Positions 1-6,080 of a DNA stretch of 6,800 nt are shown here, in pieces (the first letter of the stretch is position 1; each line of letters starts with the position of its first letter). The DNA lies in contig JAGLRI010000069.1 in NCBI GenBank assembly GCA_023136395.1, positions 1 through 6,800 on the forward strand. Reading direction: 5' to 3'. Both the position numbers and the translations under genes were made by a program. The notes beneath the pieces are model-generated. The model had not been told where the DNA came from. It was given only the letters and a program-made list of their open reading frames with translations, and searched no databases. The stretch comes from Candidatus Bathyarchaeota archaeon. GTDB lineage: Archaea; Thermoproteota; Bathyarchaeia; Bathyarchaeales; Bathyarchaeaceae.

Positions 1-1020
1 ATTTTTAAATAGTAATTCAATTGCATTAGCCATGCTATCGATATCCCTATAAGTAACAATTATACCGTCTTTCATGTTTGTAATCATAGAGCTAGCTCCA
101 ACTCTATCAGAGACAATTACTGGTTTACCTTTAGCCATAGCCTCAAGAACAACAAGTCCAAAGGGTTCATATAAACTAGGTAAGATAAAAATATCTGAAA
201 GCTCATATAAAGTTAACAATTCTTTTTCAGATATCTGCCCAAGAAATTTTATAATTCCTTCCTCAAAAAGGCGGGTATATCGTGATAGTAATGTAGTATG
301 TTGATCGCCTTTCTTTCCAACAACAAATAACGTAATATTTACATCTTTTTTTATAAGTAGGTTAATTGTTTTAAATAGGAAATCTAACCCTTTTACTTTT
401 CTTGTTCCACCAATAAATAAAATATTATGGTTCGATTTTTTATAATCTAAAAATAGAGGGCTTTGCATAGTTGAAAAAAATGAAGTGTCAACCCCGTTTT
501 CTATTATAATAATCTTTAGATTATCGATATGATAGTCTTCAATAATCATTTGTTTCATATTTTTAGAAACTGTTGTAATTATATCTGAAAACTGAATTAA
601 ACAATATTCGCAAAATGAATATAGAACTGGATATTTATACCCTAAAGATTTCTCTCGAGAGATTAGGCCATGTGCAGTATAAACAGTTTTTTTTCGTCGT
701 AATTTGGAAATAAATAATGCAACCACAACTGGATAATCCACACCATGAATATGAAAAACTTTTGCTTTGGATTTAATCAAAGTATATACAAATTTAAAAG
801 CTCGATATACAAAACTTTTATTTGATTTTAAATTTTCAGTAGCAACCTCTACTTCCATATTCTCTTTCTTTTGAAGGTGTGAAACTAGACCACTAACAAC
901 CCGCATTATCCCAGTAATTTTTACTGTATGATTGAAATTTTTAGAATATTGACCTATTACCATAATTTGATTGGGGGTTGCCATATAATAACCACAAAAT
1001 AAGGTCTCTATACTATTCAT
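1..1020 (-). CDS. GT4-family glycosyltransferase, C-terminus cut by window edge
   Basis: Retaining GT-B glycosyltransferase that moves a sugar from a nucleotide-sugar donor to a glycan or lipid-linked acceptor at the inner face of the membrane; donor and acceptor cannot be read from the sequence. I translated the minus strand from 1020 to 1 and found 340 codons with no stop. The N-terminal half has HIHGVD (about 90-95) and TAHG (115-118), typical of the acceptor domain. The C-terminal half has ENGVD (174-178), GGTRKVKG (204-211) and EPFGLVVLEAMAKGKP (285-300), whose E285-x7-E293 is the GT4 donor-site signature. The ATG at 1018-1020 follows an in-frame stop closely, but no ribosome site precedes it. 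ATG at residue 13 (982-984) gives MATPNQIMVIGQY, a better family N-terminus, and suits a TATA-like box at 1024-1031. The gene lies 57 bases after galE, same strand, and is clearly AT-richer than the other genes. No membrane segment seen. Confidence 0.9.
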   Translation of the reverse strand, partial: MNSIETLFCGYYMATPNQIMVIGQYSKNFNHTVKITGIMRVVSGLVSHLQKKENMEVEVATENLKSNKSFVYRAFKFVYTLIKSKAKVFHIHGVDYPVVVALFISKLRRKKTVYTAHGLISREKSLGYKYPVLYSFCEYCLIQFSDIITTVSKNMKQMIIEDYHIDNLKIIIIENGVDTSFFSTMQSPLFLDYKKSNHNILFIGGTRKVKGLDFLFKTINLLIKKDVNITLFVVGKKGDQHTTLLSRYTRLFEEGIIKFLGQISEKELLTLYELSDIFILPSLYEPFGLVVLEAMAKGKPVIVSDRVGASSMITNMKDGIIVTYRDIDSMANAIELLFKN

Positions 1021-1023
1021 ATC

Positions 1024-1031
1024 GAATAAAA
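1024..1031 (-). promoter_or_regulatory. Possible TATA box for the glycosyltransferase
   Basis: On the minus strand this reads TTTTATTC. Its centre is about 44 bases upstream of the internal ATG at 982-984, so a start site 26 bases downstream would leave a leader of roughly 17 bases. The same box is too close to the outer ATG at 1018-1020 to serve it. Position and AT content are the only evidence, and read-through from galE is an alternative. Confidence 0.28.
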
Positions 1032-1062
1032 GTTAGGTTAGGTTGAACTTATGCATATGCAT
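1032..1062. repeat. Short tandem GTTAG repeat next to a 12-bp palindrome
   Basis: In the 57 bases between galE and the glycosyltransferase, the plus strand has two and a half copies of GTTAG (1032-1044). Six bases further on is the perfect palindrome ATGCATATGCAT (1051-1062). Both lie just upstream of the candidate TATA box on the minus strand, where an activator or repressor site could sit. I do not recognise either as a known operator, and short AT-rich palindromes arise by chance. Confidence 0.45.
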
Positions 1063-1077
1063 CAATAAGGCATATTC

Positions 1078-2028
1078 TCAGGAATATCTAATAAGTTGTT
1101 TGATACCACTTTTAATGTCCCATTGTGGTCTAAATTCGAGTTTATTTTTAATTTTAATTGGCGAGAGACAGAAGTTTGGGGTGTCTGGTTCGCCTTTCCT
1201 GGGTGGTAAATGCGTAGTTTTAACATTTTTCTTACATTCTTCATAAAATATTTTTGTTACCATATTAGCTATTGTGTTTACCGAAATTGGTTTTCCAGTA
1301 CCTACATTAAATGTTTCTCCTGCAACAAGATTTTTTTCTCCTTCTAACACTAACTCGATGGCTTGAATAATATCCCAGACATGAATAAAATCTCTGCTTT
1401 GCTCACCATTCCCATAAATAGTTAATGGTTGTTCACTCAGTGCTTGTTTCGTAAACTTTGGGATTACAGTTTCCCAATGTGAGTACACCCCAAAACCATA
1501 AACGTTCCCAAAACGAAGAGCAACAGTGTTTAGCTTGTAGCTACTATGATATGCGCTTAATAGTTTTTCACCAGCTAACTTAGTTACCCCATACAGATTC
1601 GTGGGGTTTGTAGAGTGGTTCTCGCTTATGGGAACCTCAATAGGGTTCCCATAAACAGCAGCACTGGAAATAAAAACAACTTTTATATCATAGTTTCTAG
1701 CGGTTTCAAGAACGTTGTATGTACCATAAATATTTGTTAGGGCAGCTCCTTTTGGATTTTTTTGACATCGCTCCATTCCAGGTATAGCAGCAAAATGAAC
1801 AATGGCACCTACATCCTTGTTCTCCTTGATAACCGCTTTCAATTTATCGGGATCGCGTATATCCCCAATAAGAAGTTTTAAGCGAGGGTTCTCCTTGTAC
1901 TTCATTAAAAATTTATAATCTCCTCGCGATAAGTTATCAATTGAAACAACTTTATGTTCCTTCTCTAAAAGCTGTTTAATAAGTGTGGATCCTATGTATC
2001 CTGCTCCACCCGTTACCAAGACATTCAT
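1078..2028 (-). CDS. galE: UDP-glucose 4-epimerase-like extended SDR (GalE family)
   Basis: NAD-dependent cytosolic epimerase that inverts C4 of a UDP-hexose, most likely UDP-glucose/UDP-galactose. At 316 residues it has the usual length of short archaeal and bacterial GalE-like proteins. The Rossmann motif is GGAGYIG (7-13), and an acidic residue after beta-2 (D31) fits NAD binding. The catalytic set is SSAAVYG (121-127) plus Y146-x3-K150. The family motifs NVYG (175-178) and RDFIHVWD (212-219) are present. By my eye alignment, the position equivalent to the E. coli GalE gatekeeper Y299 is F286; a bulky residue there favours non-acetylated hexoses over UDP-GlcNAc (inference). The start is ATG with GTGAT at 2034-2038 five bases upstream. 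It lies between the sulfoquinovose synthase and the glycosyltransferase on the same strand, probably supplying a sugar donor for the same glycan. A WbpP-type or other 4-epimerase specificity remains possible. Confidence 0.88.
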   Translation of the reverse strand: MNVLVTGGAGYIGSTLIKQLLEKEHKVVSIDNLSRGDYKFLMKYKENPRLKLLIGDIRDPDKLKAVIKENKDVGAIVHFAAIPGMERCQKNPKGAALTNIYGTYNVLETARNYDIKVVFISSAAVYGNPIEVPISENHSTNPTNLYGVTKLAGEKLLSAYHSSYKLNTVALRFGNVYGFGVYSHWETVIPKFTKQALSEQPLTIYGNGEQSRDFIHVWDIIQAIELVLEGEKNLVAGETFNVGTGKPISVNTIANMVTKIFYEECKKNVKTTHLPPRKGEPDTPNFCLSPIKIKNKLEFRPQWDIKSGIKQLIRYS

Positions 2029-2056
2029 TCACAATCACGCAAATTTATTCATCAAT

Positions 2057-2072
2057 CTTATTTACTTTTAAT
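2057..2072 (-). promoter_or_regulatory. Candidate TATA region for galE
   Basis: The minus strand reads ATTAAAAGTAAATAAG. Centring the box on ATTAAAAG (2065-2072) predicts a start site near 2042 and a leader of about 13 bases, which would include the GTGAT ribosome site at 2034-2038. Centring it on TAAATAAG (2057-2064) would leave too short a leader for that site. This is a positional inference only. Confidence 0.3.
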
Positions 2073-2100
2073 GCTTATCTTTAATATTCGCATGCTCATT

Positions 2101-2139
2101 AGGTAACCTGTTTTCTTTGCAAGTAAAATCTGGTTATTT
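2101..2139. repeat. Imperfect inverted repeat upstream of galE
   Basis: TAACC (2104-2108) pairs with GGTTA (2132-2136), and TTT (2112-2114) pairs with AAA (2126-2128). Between these lie one extra G-C pair and two T-T mismatches, and there are wobble pairs outside. The central loop is about 11 bases. It sits 70-110 bases upstream of the galE start. It could be an operator or a weak leader hairpin; with mismatches in an AT-rich gap, chance is also likely. Confidence 0.3.
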
Positions 2140-2264
2140 TGGTTCTGTAAAACATAATTAACACTGCATGCAAGAATTTATCAAGTAGATATTGTCTAAT
2201 AGTATAAATTCTAATACTCTTTGAATGTTTCAGGGAGGTACTGATTATCGAATATTTTGTTCAC

Positions 2265-3419
2265 TTACTTTCTCCAAAATACTGTGGGTAAGATTCTATC
2301 CTTTTTCGCAGATATCCGGTCTTTATATTTCATCAATTCTGAAAGAGTGATTTCAAGTTCTTGATCCAAGGTATGGGTGGGTTTAAATCCGAGCTTTTTT
2401 AGATTTTCATTTGCGGGGTTGTAATAATGTTCTTCAGCTTCAACCCTAGGATTTGGTACATTCCAAATTTTTACCTCGGCTCCAAAATCGTTAGCCGCTT
2501 TCACTACGTGTTCGGCTAGTTCATTGACACTGTAACATTCATCGTATTGATTAAAAACCCTGTACTCACCTTCATCAGGTGGGTTCTCTGTTGCTAGGGT
2601 CAAGCATTGCATGCTGTCTCTCAAGGCTAGATACCCTCTTGTTTGTTCTCCTTTTCCGTAAGGTGTTAAATCATGCCCGATTACTGCTTGAGCACAAAAA
2701 CGATTTAAAGCGGTACCCCACATCTCATCAAAGTCAAACCTTGTGAGTAACCTTTCGTCGGTCATTTGAGGAGTTTTGATACCGTGAACCACTCCCTGCA
2801 TAATATCTGTAGATCTTAAATCCCAAATTTTACATGCGAACAGAATGTTGTGACTATCATGTACTTTGGTTTGGTGATACCATGAACCTGGTTGTCGAGG
2901 AAAAGGTAACCTATCTTTTCTGCCATGATATTCTATTTCAAAGAATCCTTCAGGAATATCTATATTGGGGGTTCCATATTCGCCCATGGTTCCTAGTTTA
3001 AGCAGATGGGTTTTTGGGCTGTAATGATGTATGGCGAATAGTAAGTTATTAGTGCCTAAAATGTTGTTCATCATTGTAAAGTTACAATGATATACGTCTA
3101 TCATAGAGTAGGGTGCACATGGCTGCTCACCTAAATGAATAATGGTGTCAGGTTTATGATTCTCGACTATAAGTCTTGTGAAGTCGTAATGGGTAAGATC
3201 TCCTTCATAAAAAATTGGTTCTTTACCAAAAACATCCTTGAAAGCTTTCAAACGTTCTTTCATGGGTTTAATTGGTGTTGCACTCCAAGATCCCACCTCA
3301 GCAACGTTTTTTCTACGACTAAAGTTATCAATACCGATAACTTCATGTCCTCTTTCGGTTAAATACATGGAAAGAGTCCAACCGAGATAACCATCCATAC
3401 CTGTAATCAGAACCTTCAC
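2265..3419 (-). CDS. agl3: UDP-sulfoquinovose synthase (SQD1/Agl3 type)
   Basis: Extended SDR that makes UDP-sulfoquinovose from UDP-glucose and sulfite, using bound NAD. In plants the product feeds sulfolipid; in Sulfolobus, Agl3 feeds sulfoquinovose into the N-glycan. At 384 residues it matches the family along its length. Visible are GMDGYLG (7-13), the SQD1 hallmark GEQPCAPYSMID (97-108), KLGTMGEYGTPNIDI (141-155), and YHQTKVHDSHN (181-191). Further hallmarks are QGVVHGIKT (208-216), GTALNRFC (235-242), GEQTRGYLALRD (257-268) and VPNPRVEAEEHYYN (321-334). The catalytic triad reads as T144, Y181 and K185, matching plant SQD1 T145/Y182/K186. The start is GTG at 3417-3419, with GGTG five bases upstream. 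It diverges from the TrmB-like gene by 58 bases and heads the leftward genes. The archaeal setting and neighbours suggest glycan rather than sulfolipid use, which is inference. Confidence 0.94.
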   Translation of the reverse strand: MKVLITGMDGYLGWTLSMYLTERGHEVIGIDNFSRRKNVAEVGSWSATPIKPMKERLKAFKDVFGKEPIFYEGDLTHYDFTRLIVENHKPDTIIHLGEQPCAPYSMIDVYHCNFTMMNNILGTNNLLFAIHHYSPKTHLLKLGTMGEYGTPNIDIPEGFFEIEYHGRKDRLPFPRQPGSWYHQTKVHDSHNILFACKIWDLRSTDIMQGVVHGIKTPQMTDERLLTRFDFDEMWGTALNRFCAQAVIGHDLTPYGKGEQTRGYLALRDSMQCLTLATENPPDEGEYRVFNQYDECYSVNELAEHVVKAANDFGAEVKIWNVPNPRVEAEEHYYNPANENLKKLGFKPTHTLDQELEITLSELMKYKDRISAKKDRILPTVFWRK

Positions 3420-3477
3420 AGTAACACCTTTTTACCACTATTCAGAAGTTAATTTATATAAGACTTTCTACGATTAC
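3420..3477. promoter_or_regulatory. Divergent promoter region with palindromic TATA box
   Basis: These 58 bases separate the leftward sulfoquinovose synthase from the rightward TrmB-like regulator. TTATATAA (3454-3461) is a perfect 8-base palindrome and could place TBP in either direction. Leftward, a box centred near 3457 predicts a start near 3431, leaving about 12 leader bases that contain the GGTG ribosome site (complement of 3425-3428). GAAAGTC precedes the box on that strand as a possible purine-rich BRE. Rightward, the predicted start falls near 3479-3483, at the GTG/TTG codons, so the regulator mRNA is probably leaderless. I found no clean TrmB-type TACT-N3-AGTA operator. Confidence 0.6.
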
Positions 3478-4335
3478 GTGTTGAGGGAGTCAACTATAGC
3501 TTTCGAAAAGGATATAAACCAAATCAAAACGATCCTTTCTAGGATGGGGCTTAACGAGTATCAAGCTTCTGCACTAGCAGCTCTTATCCTTATCGGGGAA
3601 ACAAAACCAACAACACTAAGTAAGACTAGTGGTGTTCCAAGCGCCCGCATCTATGGTATTTTAGAAGCTCTTGCAAAAATGGGGTTAGTTACCGTAAGAC
3701 CAGGTAGACCAGTGTTATATAGACCTCGTCCCCCAGAAGACATTGCAAGCTCTCTCATATCTCTGAATATGAACGAACTTGAGGAGAAGCTCAAAATCCT
3801 CGAAGATTATGCTAAAGACTTCAAAGAGATCGGGGAGAAAGTCTATCTGAAAGGTGAGATAGGTGTACCAACAATCCCTCTTCTACGCATTGTCCGCGTT
3901 GGCGAAGTATCTTTAGAGGAAACTAAAAAAATATACGACACAGCAAAAGAGGAAATTTTAATCCTTTCAAAGGCCATGGACTATCTTCCCGATGTATATG
4001 AAAACCTTAAGAAGGCTATAACAAAAGGAGTATCAATAAAAATAATGCTAGTAAAATCGAACTTACTTAATCCTGAAGATAGAAAGAAACAGGCAGACAC
4101 GTTAGAAATGGTTAAAGAGTTGAGGAGTGAAGTCGAACTTCGTTTTTCAGAAGAGATACCAATAAGGGGGTGTATCATCGATCCCGGGAAGGGTGGAAAT
4201 GCATTATTTCTCGTTGAAGATCCAGGAGTTCCTTTCTTTCTACGTGAGGCAGCAATTACTTCACATTCAAGTGTCGTAAGAGGACTCGGCTTGATGTTCA
4301 GTTTGATGTGGGATTATAAATCAAAGAAATTCTAA
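3478..4335 (+). CDS. TrmB-like winged-helix transcriptional regulator
   Basis: Probable DNA-binding regulator of the adjoining sugar-nucleotide genes. Residues 12-84 form a winged helix: GLNEYQASALAALI (24-37), the recognition-helix region LSKTSGVPSARIYGILEAL (47-65) and the wing VTVRPGRPVLYRPRPP (71-86). This is the TrmB N-terminal pattern. A charged helix suited to dimerisation follows (about 98-118). Residues 150-285 resemble the PLD-like effector domain of TrmB relatives, with EEILILSKAMDYLP (158-171), GVSIKIMLV (184-192) and RGCIIDPG (230-237). At 285 residues it lacks room for the extra C-terminal sugar-binding domain of full-length TrmB, so the ligand is unknown. GTG at 3478 is followed at once by TTG at 3481; no ribosome site precedes them and the TATA box lies about 20 bases upstream, so leaderless initiation is likely. 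Autoregulation and control of the divergent gene are inferred from position. Confidence 0.88.
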   Translation: MLRESTIAFEKDINQIKTILSRMGLNEYQASALAALILIGETKPTTLSKTSGVPSARIYGILEALAKMGLVTVRPGRPVLYRPRPPEDIASSLISLNMNELEEKLKILEDYAKDFKEIGEKVYLKGEIGVPTIPLLRIVRVGEVSLEETKKIYDTAKEEILILSKAMDYLPDVYENLKKAITKGVSIKIMLVKSNLLNPEDRKKQADTLEMVKELRSEVELRFSEEIPIRGCIIDPGKGGNALFLVEDPGVPFFLREAAITSHSSVVRGLGLMFSLMWDYKSKKF

Positions 4336-4341
4336 ATTATG

Positions 4342-4353
4342 TCTTATTCCTTT
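4342..4353 (+). terminator. Pyrimidine-rich tract, possible weak terminator
   Basis: The tract TCTTATTCCTTT begins seven bases after the stop of the TrmB-like gene. Archaeal terminators are often U-rich tracts without a hairpin, and the position is right. The tract is interrupted by A and C residues, so the call is weak. Confidence 0.22.
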
Positions 4354-4392
4354 AAATTATGCAGAGTTTATTACGGGATAGTTAAATTAAAG

Positions 4393-4410
4393 AAAATAAG
4401 ATATTTTAAT
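4393..4410 (+). promoter_or_regulatory. Candidate BRE/TATA promoter of the rml operon
   Basis: A purine-rich AAAATAAG precedes ATATTTTAAT (4401-4410). A box centred near 4405 predicts a start site near 4431 and a leader of about 16 bases. That leader would contain AGGCGAT (4433-4439), a one-mismatch version of the AGGTGAT ribosome site, seven bases before the TTG start of rmlA. The 111-base gap after the regulator supports a separate promoter. The alternative TATA-like AATTTTAAAA at 4424-4433 is too close to the start codon. Confidence 0.42.
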
Positions 4411-4446
4411 TAAGTAAAAACTAAATTTTAAAAGGCGATATCAAGT

Positions 4447-5520
4447 TTGAAAGGTGTTATTCTTCATGGTGGACAGGGAAAACGACTCAGACCCTTAACA
4501 CACATGGGACCTAAGCAATTAATTCCTGTAGCCAATAAACCAATTTCACAGTACGTTTTGGAGGATTTAGTGAAAGCTGAAGTAAAGGAGGTAGCAATCA
4601 TCTTAGGGGATGTTTATCCGGAAAAGGTGAAAGAATATTACAGCAATGGAAGCGCATTCAAAGCGAAAGTAAGTTATATTCATCAAGGCGAACCAAAGGG
4701 AATAGCCCACGCCGTCGGACTTTGCAAGGAATATGTTCGTGACGATCCATTCATCGTGTATCTAGGTGATAACCTTCTCAAAGGGGGTATCAAACCTTAC
4801 GTTAAAAGCTTCAAAATCTCAAACTATGACGCAATGATCTTATTATGCAAAGTAGAAAAGCCACAACTTTTTGGTGTAGCAAAATTCAATAAAAACAGTG
4901 AGATTATAGGCTTAATAGAAAAACCAAAAAACCCACCAAGTAACTACGCCCTAACAGGTATTTACTTCTTCAAACCAGTAATTTTCGAAATGATTAAACA
5001 AATAAAATCTTCATGGAGGGGAGAATTAGAAATAACAGAAGCAATCCAACTCCTCCTCGAAAACGGTTACAACCTTGGTTACCACGTTGTAAATGGATGG
5101 TGGAAAGACACTGGATCTCCAGAAGACATTCTTGAAGCCAATAGGTTAGTTCTTGATGAACTAATACCAGAAATAAAGGGAAAAATAGAAGACAGCAACT
5201 CGATACAAGGAAGGATATCCATCGGAGAAAACACGCTAATAAAACAAGGAGCGCTCATAAGAGGCCCAGCCATCATAGGGAAAAATACTAGTGTAGAACG
5301 CAATGTTTACATCGGACCCTACACAAGCATTGGAAACAATTCCACCATAAAACAAGGTGAAATCGAAAATTCAATCATTATGGATCATTGTCTCATCGAC
5401 GTAAAAGAAAGAATAATAGACAGCTTAATTGCGCCACACTCCAAAATCAACTCAACCCAAAAAAACAAACCTAGTGGAAGGCGATTCATCCTAGGCGAGA
5501 GGTCCTACGTTGAGTTGTAA
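4447..5520 (+). CDS. rmlA: Glucose-1-phosphate thymidylyltransferase, long form
   Basis: Nucleotidyltransferase that joins dTTP and glucose-1-phosphate into dTDP-glucose and pyrophosphate, the first step of the dTDP-rhamnose-type pathway in the cytosol. The N-terminal domain has LHGGQGKRLRPLTHMGPKQL (6-25) as the nucleotide loop with K23, then LGDNL (106-110) with metal ligand D108. EKPKNPP (158-164), LTGIYFF (169-175), GELEITEAI (192-200) and WWKDTGSPEDI (218-228) with second metal ligand D221 follow. From about 245 to 335 isoleucine-rich hexapeptide repeats form a left-handed beta helix, and the end RRFILGERSYVEL is typical of long-form RmlA. At 357 residues it is full length and about 65 longer than the short enterobacterial form. 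TTG at 4447 is the only start that keeps the nucleotide loop; the next ATG, codon 20, would remove it. It begins the rightward rml operon, 31 bases before the cupin gene. A sugar other than glucose cannot be excluded. Confidence 0.93.
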   Translation: MKGVILHGGQGKRLRPLTHMGPKQLIPVANKPISQYVLEDLVKAEVKEVAIILGDVYPEKVKEYYSNGSAFKAKVSYIHQGEPKGIAHAVGLCKEYVRDDPFIVYLGDNLLKGGIKPYVKSFKISNYDAMILLCKVEKPQLFGVAKFNKNSEIIGLIEKPKNPPSNYALTGIYFFKPVIFEMIKQIKSSWRGELEITEAIQLLLENGYNLGYHVVNGWWKDTGSPEDILEANRLVLDELIPEIKGKIEDSNSIQGRISIGENTLIKQGALIRGPAIIGKNTSVERNVYIGPYTSIGNNSTIKQGEIENSIIMDHCLIDVKERIIDSLIAPHSKINSTQKNKPSGRRFILGERSYVEL

Positions 5521-5551
5521 ATCGTAATAAGAGAAGTATGGGTGTTAAAAA

Positions 5552-6055
5552 ATGCTTGAAGGAATCGAAATTAAGTCCCTTGAAAGAAGACACGATGAAA
5601 GAGGATTCTTTACAGAGTTTATGAGGAAGAATTGGAAGGAGCTCCTTGGGGAAGACGAGATCGTTCAGGCGAATTTCTCAATGAGTTACCCGGGTGTAGT
5701 AAGGGCTTGGCATCGTCATCTAAGAGGGCAAATTGATTATTTCCTGGTCCTCAAGGGAGCCATAAAAATCTGTGCCTACAACGAAAGATTGGGTGAGCTC
5801 ACCGAAATCGTATCGACCGGTCATGATTTTCAAATCGTGAGGATTCCGGGAATCTATTGGCATGGTTTCAAAGTGATTAGTGAGGAACCAGCATGGCTCA
5901 TCTACTTTGTAAACAAACTCTACGATTACGAGAATCCAGATGAAGAGCGTAGAAAATGGAATGACCCATTAATAATACCAAAATCCGTCAATGGAAGAAT
6001 AGAAGACCCGAGAATCCTCAAATCATGGAATTGGTTAGCTATACCCTATAAATAA
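5552..6055 (+). CDS. rmlC: RmlC-like dTDP-4-keto-6-deoxyhexose epimerase (atypical cupin)
   Basis: Cupin of the dTDP-4-dehydrorhamnose 3,5-epimerase family, expected to epimerise the RmlB product. Family signs: DERGFFTE (15-22), the catalytic-His strand VVRAWHRHLRGQ (49-60) with H54, PGIYWHGF (99-106), and YENPDEERRKWNDP (126-139), equivalent to the canonical Y-x-P...WNDP with Y126 as likely active-site tyrosine. At 167 residues it is a little shorter than classical RmlC (about 180). Odd points: D62 falls where classical RmlC has the lysine of QGKLV, and the usual C-terminal LS-x-KD motif is replaced by EDPRILKSWNWLAIPYK. H54-x-H56, Q60 and H104 also resemble a cupin metal site, which classical RmlC lacks. 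It may therefore be a 3-epimerase or 3,5-epimerase with altered chemistry. The start is ATG with GGGTG (5540-5544) seven bases upstream. It lies between rmlA and rmlB in one likely operon. Confidence 0.82.
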   Translation: MLEGIEIKSLERRHDERGFFTEFMRKNWKELLGEDEIVQANFSMSYPGVVRAWHRHLRGQIDYFLVLKGAIKICAYNERLGELTEIVSTGHDFQIVRIPGIYWHGFKVISEEPAWLIYFVNKLYDYENPDEERRKWNDPLIIPKSVNGRIEDPRILKSWNWLAIPYK

Positions 6056-6080
6056 TTGATCAGGCAGCCTTCAATTATAA

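Larger units (their letters stand above)
2029..2264. other. 236-base non-coding gap between sulfoquinovose synthase and galE
   Basis: No convincing gene here: minus-strand frames are only 17-18 codons. Seen from the minus strand, which both flanking genes use, the stretch runs from the sulfoquinovose synthase stop to the galE start. It holds an imperfect dyad (2101-2139), several GCATGC or TGCATGCA palindromes (2090-2095, 2165-2172) and AT-rich boxes near galE. I see no clear hairpin-plus-T-run terminator. The length suggests galE has its own promoter instead of being tightly co-transcribed. Confidence 0.6.

Noticed and set aside
74..304. Open frame of 76 codons on the plus strand
   Set aside because: It lies antisense to the well-supported GT4 glycosyltransferase and has no recognisable domain.
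1032..1044. GTTAG tandem as a telomere-like or CRISPR-like repeat
   Set aside because: Only two and a half copies of five bases, with no spacers and no further copies in the window.
2099..2155. Minus-strand ORF of 18 codons from ATG in the gap before galE
   Set aside because: No ribosome site, no family resemblance, and the length is expected by chance in an AT-rich gap.
2208..2264. Minus-strand mini-ORF of 17 codons starting GTG directly after the sulfoquinovose synthase stop
   Set aside because: It is very short, has no ribosome site of its own and resembles nothing I recognise; adjacency to a stop codon is weak evidence.
3421..3435. GTAA...TTAC half-sites in the divergent promoter as a regulator operator
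   Set aside because: The arms are only four bases and do not fit the TrmB TACT-N3-AGTA pattern; too weak to call.
3467..3478. TCTACGATTACG shared between the divergent promoter and the rmlC-like gene (near 5920-5932)
   Set aside because: A 12-base match somewhere in 6.8 kb is expected about once by chance, and the second copy is inside coding sequence.
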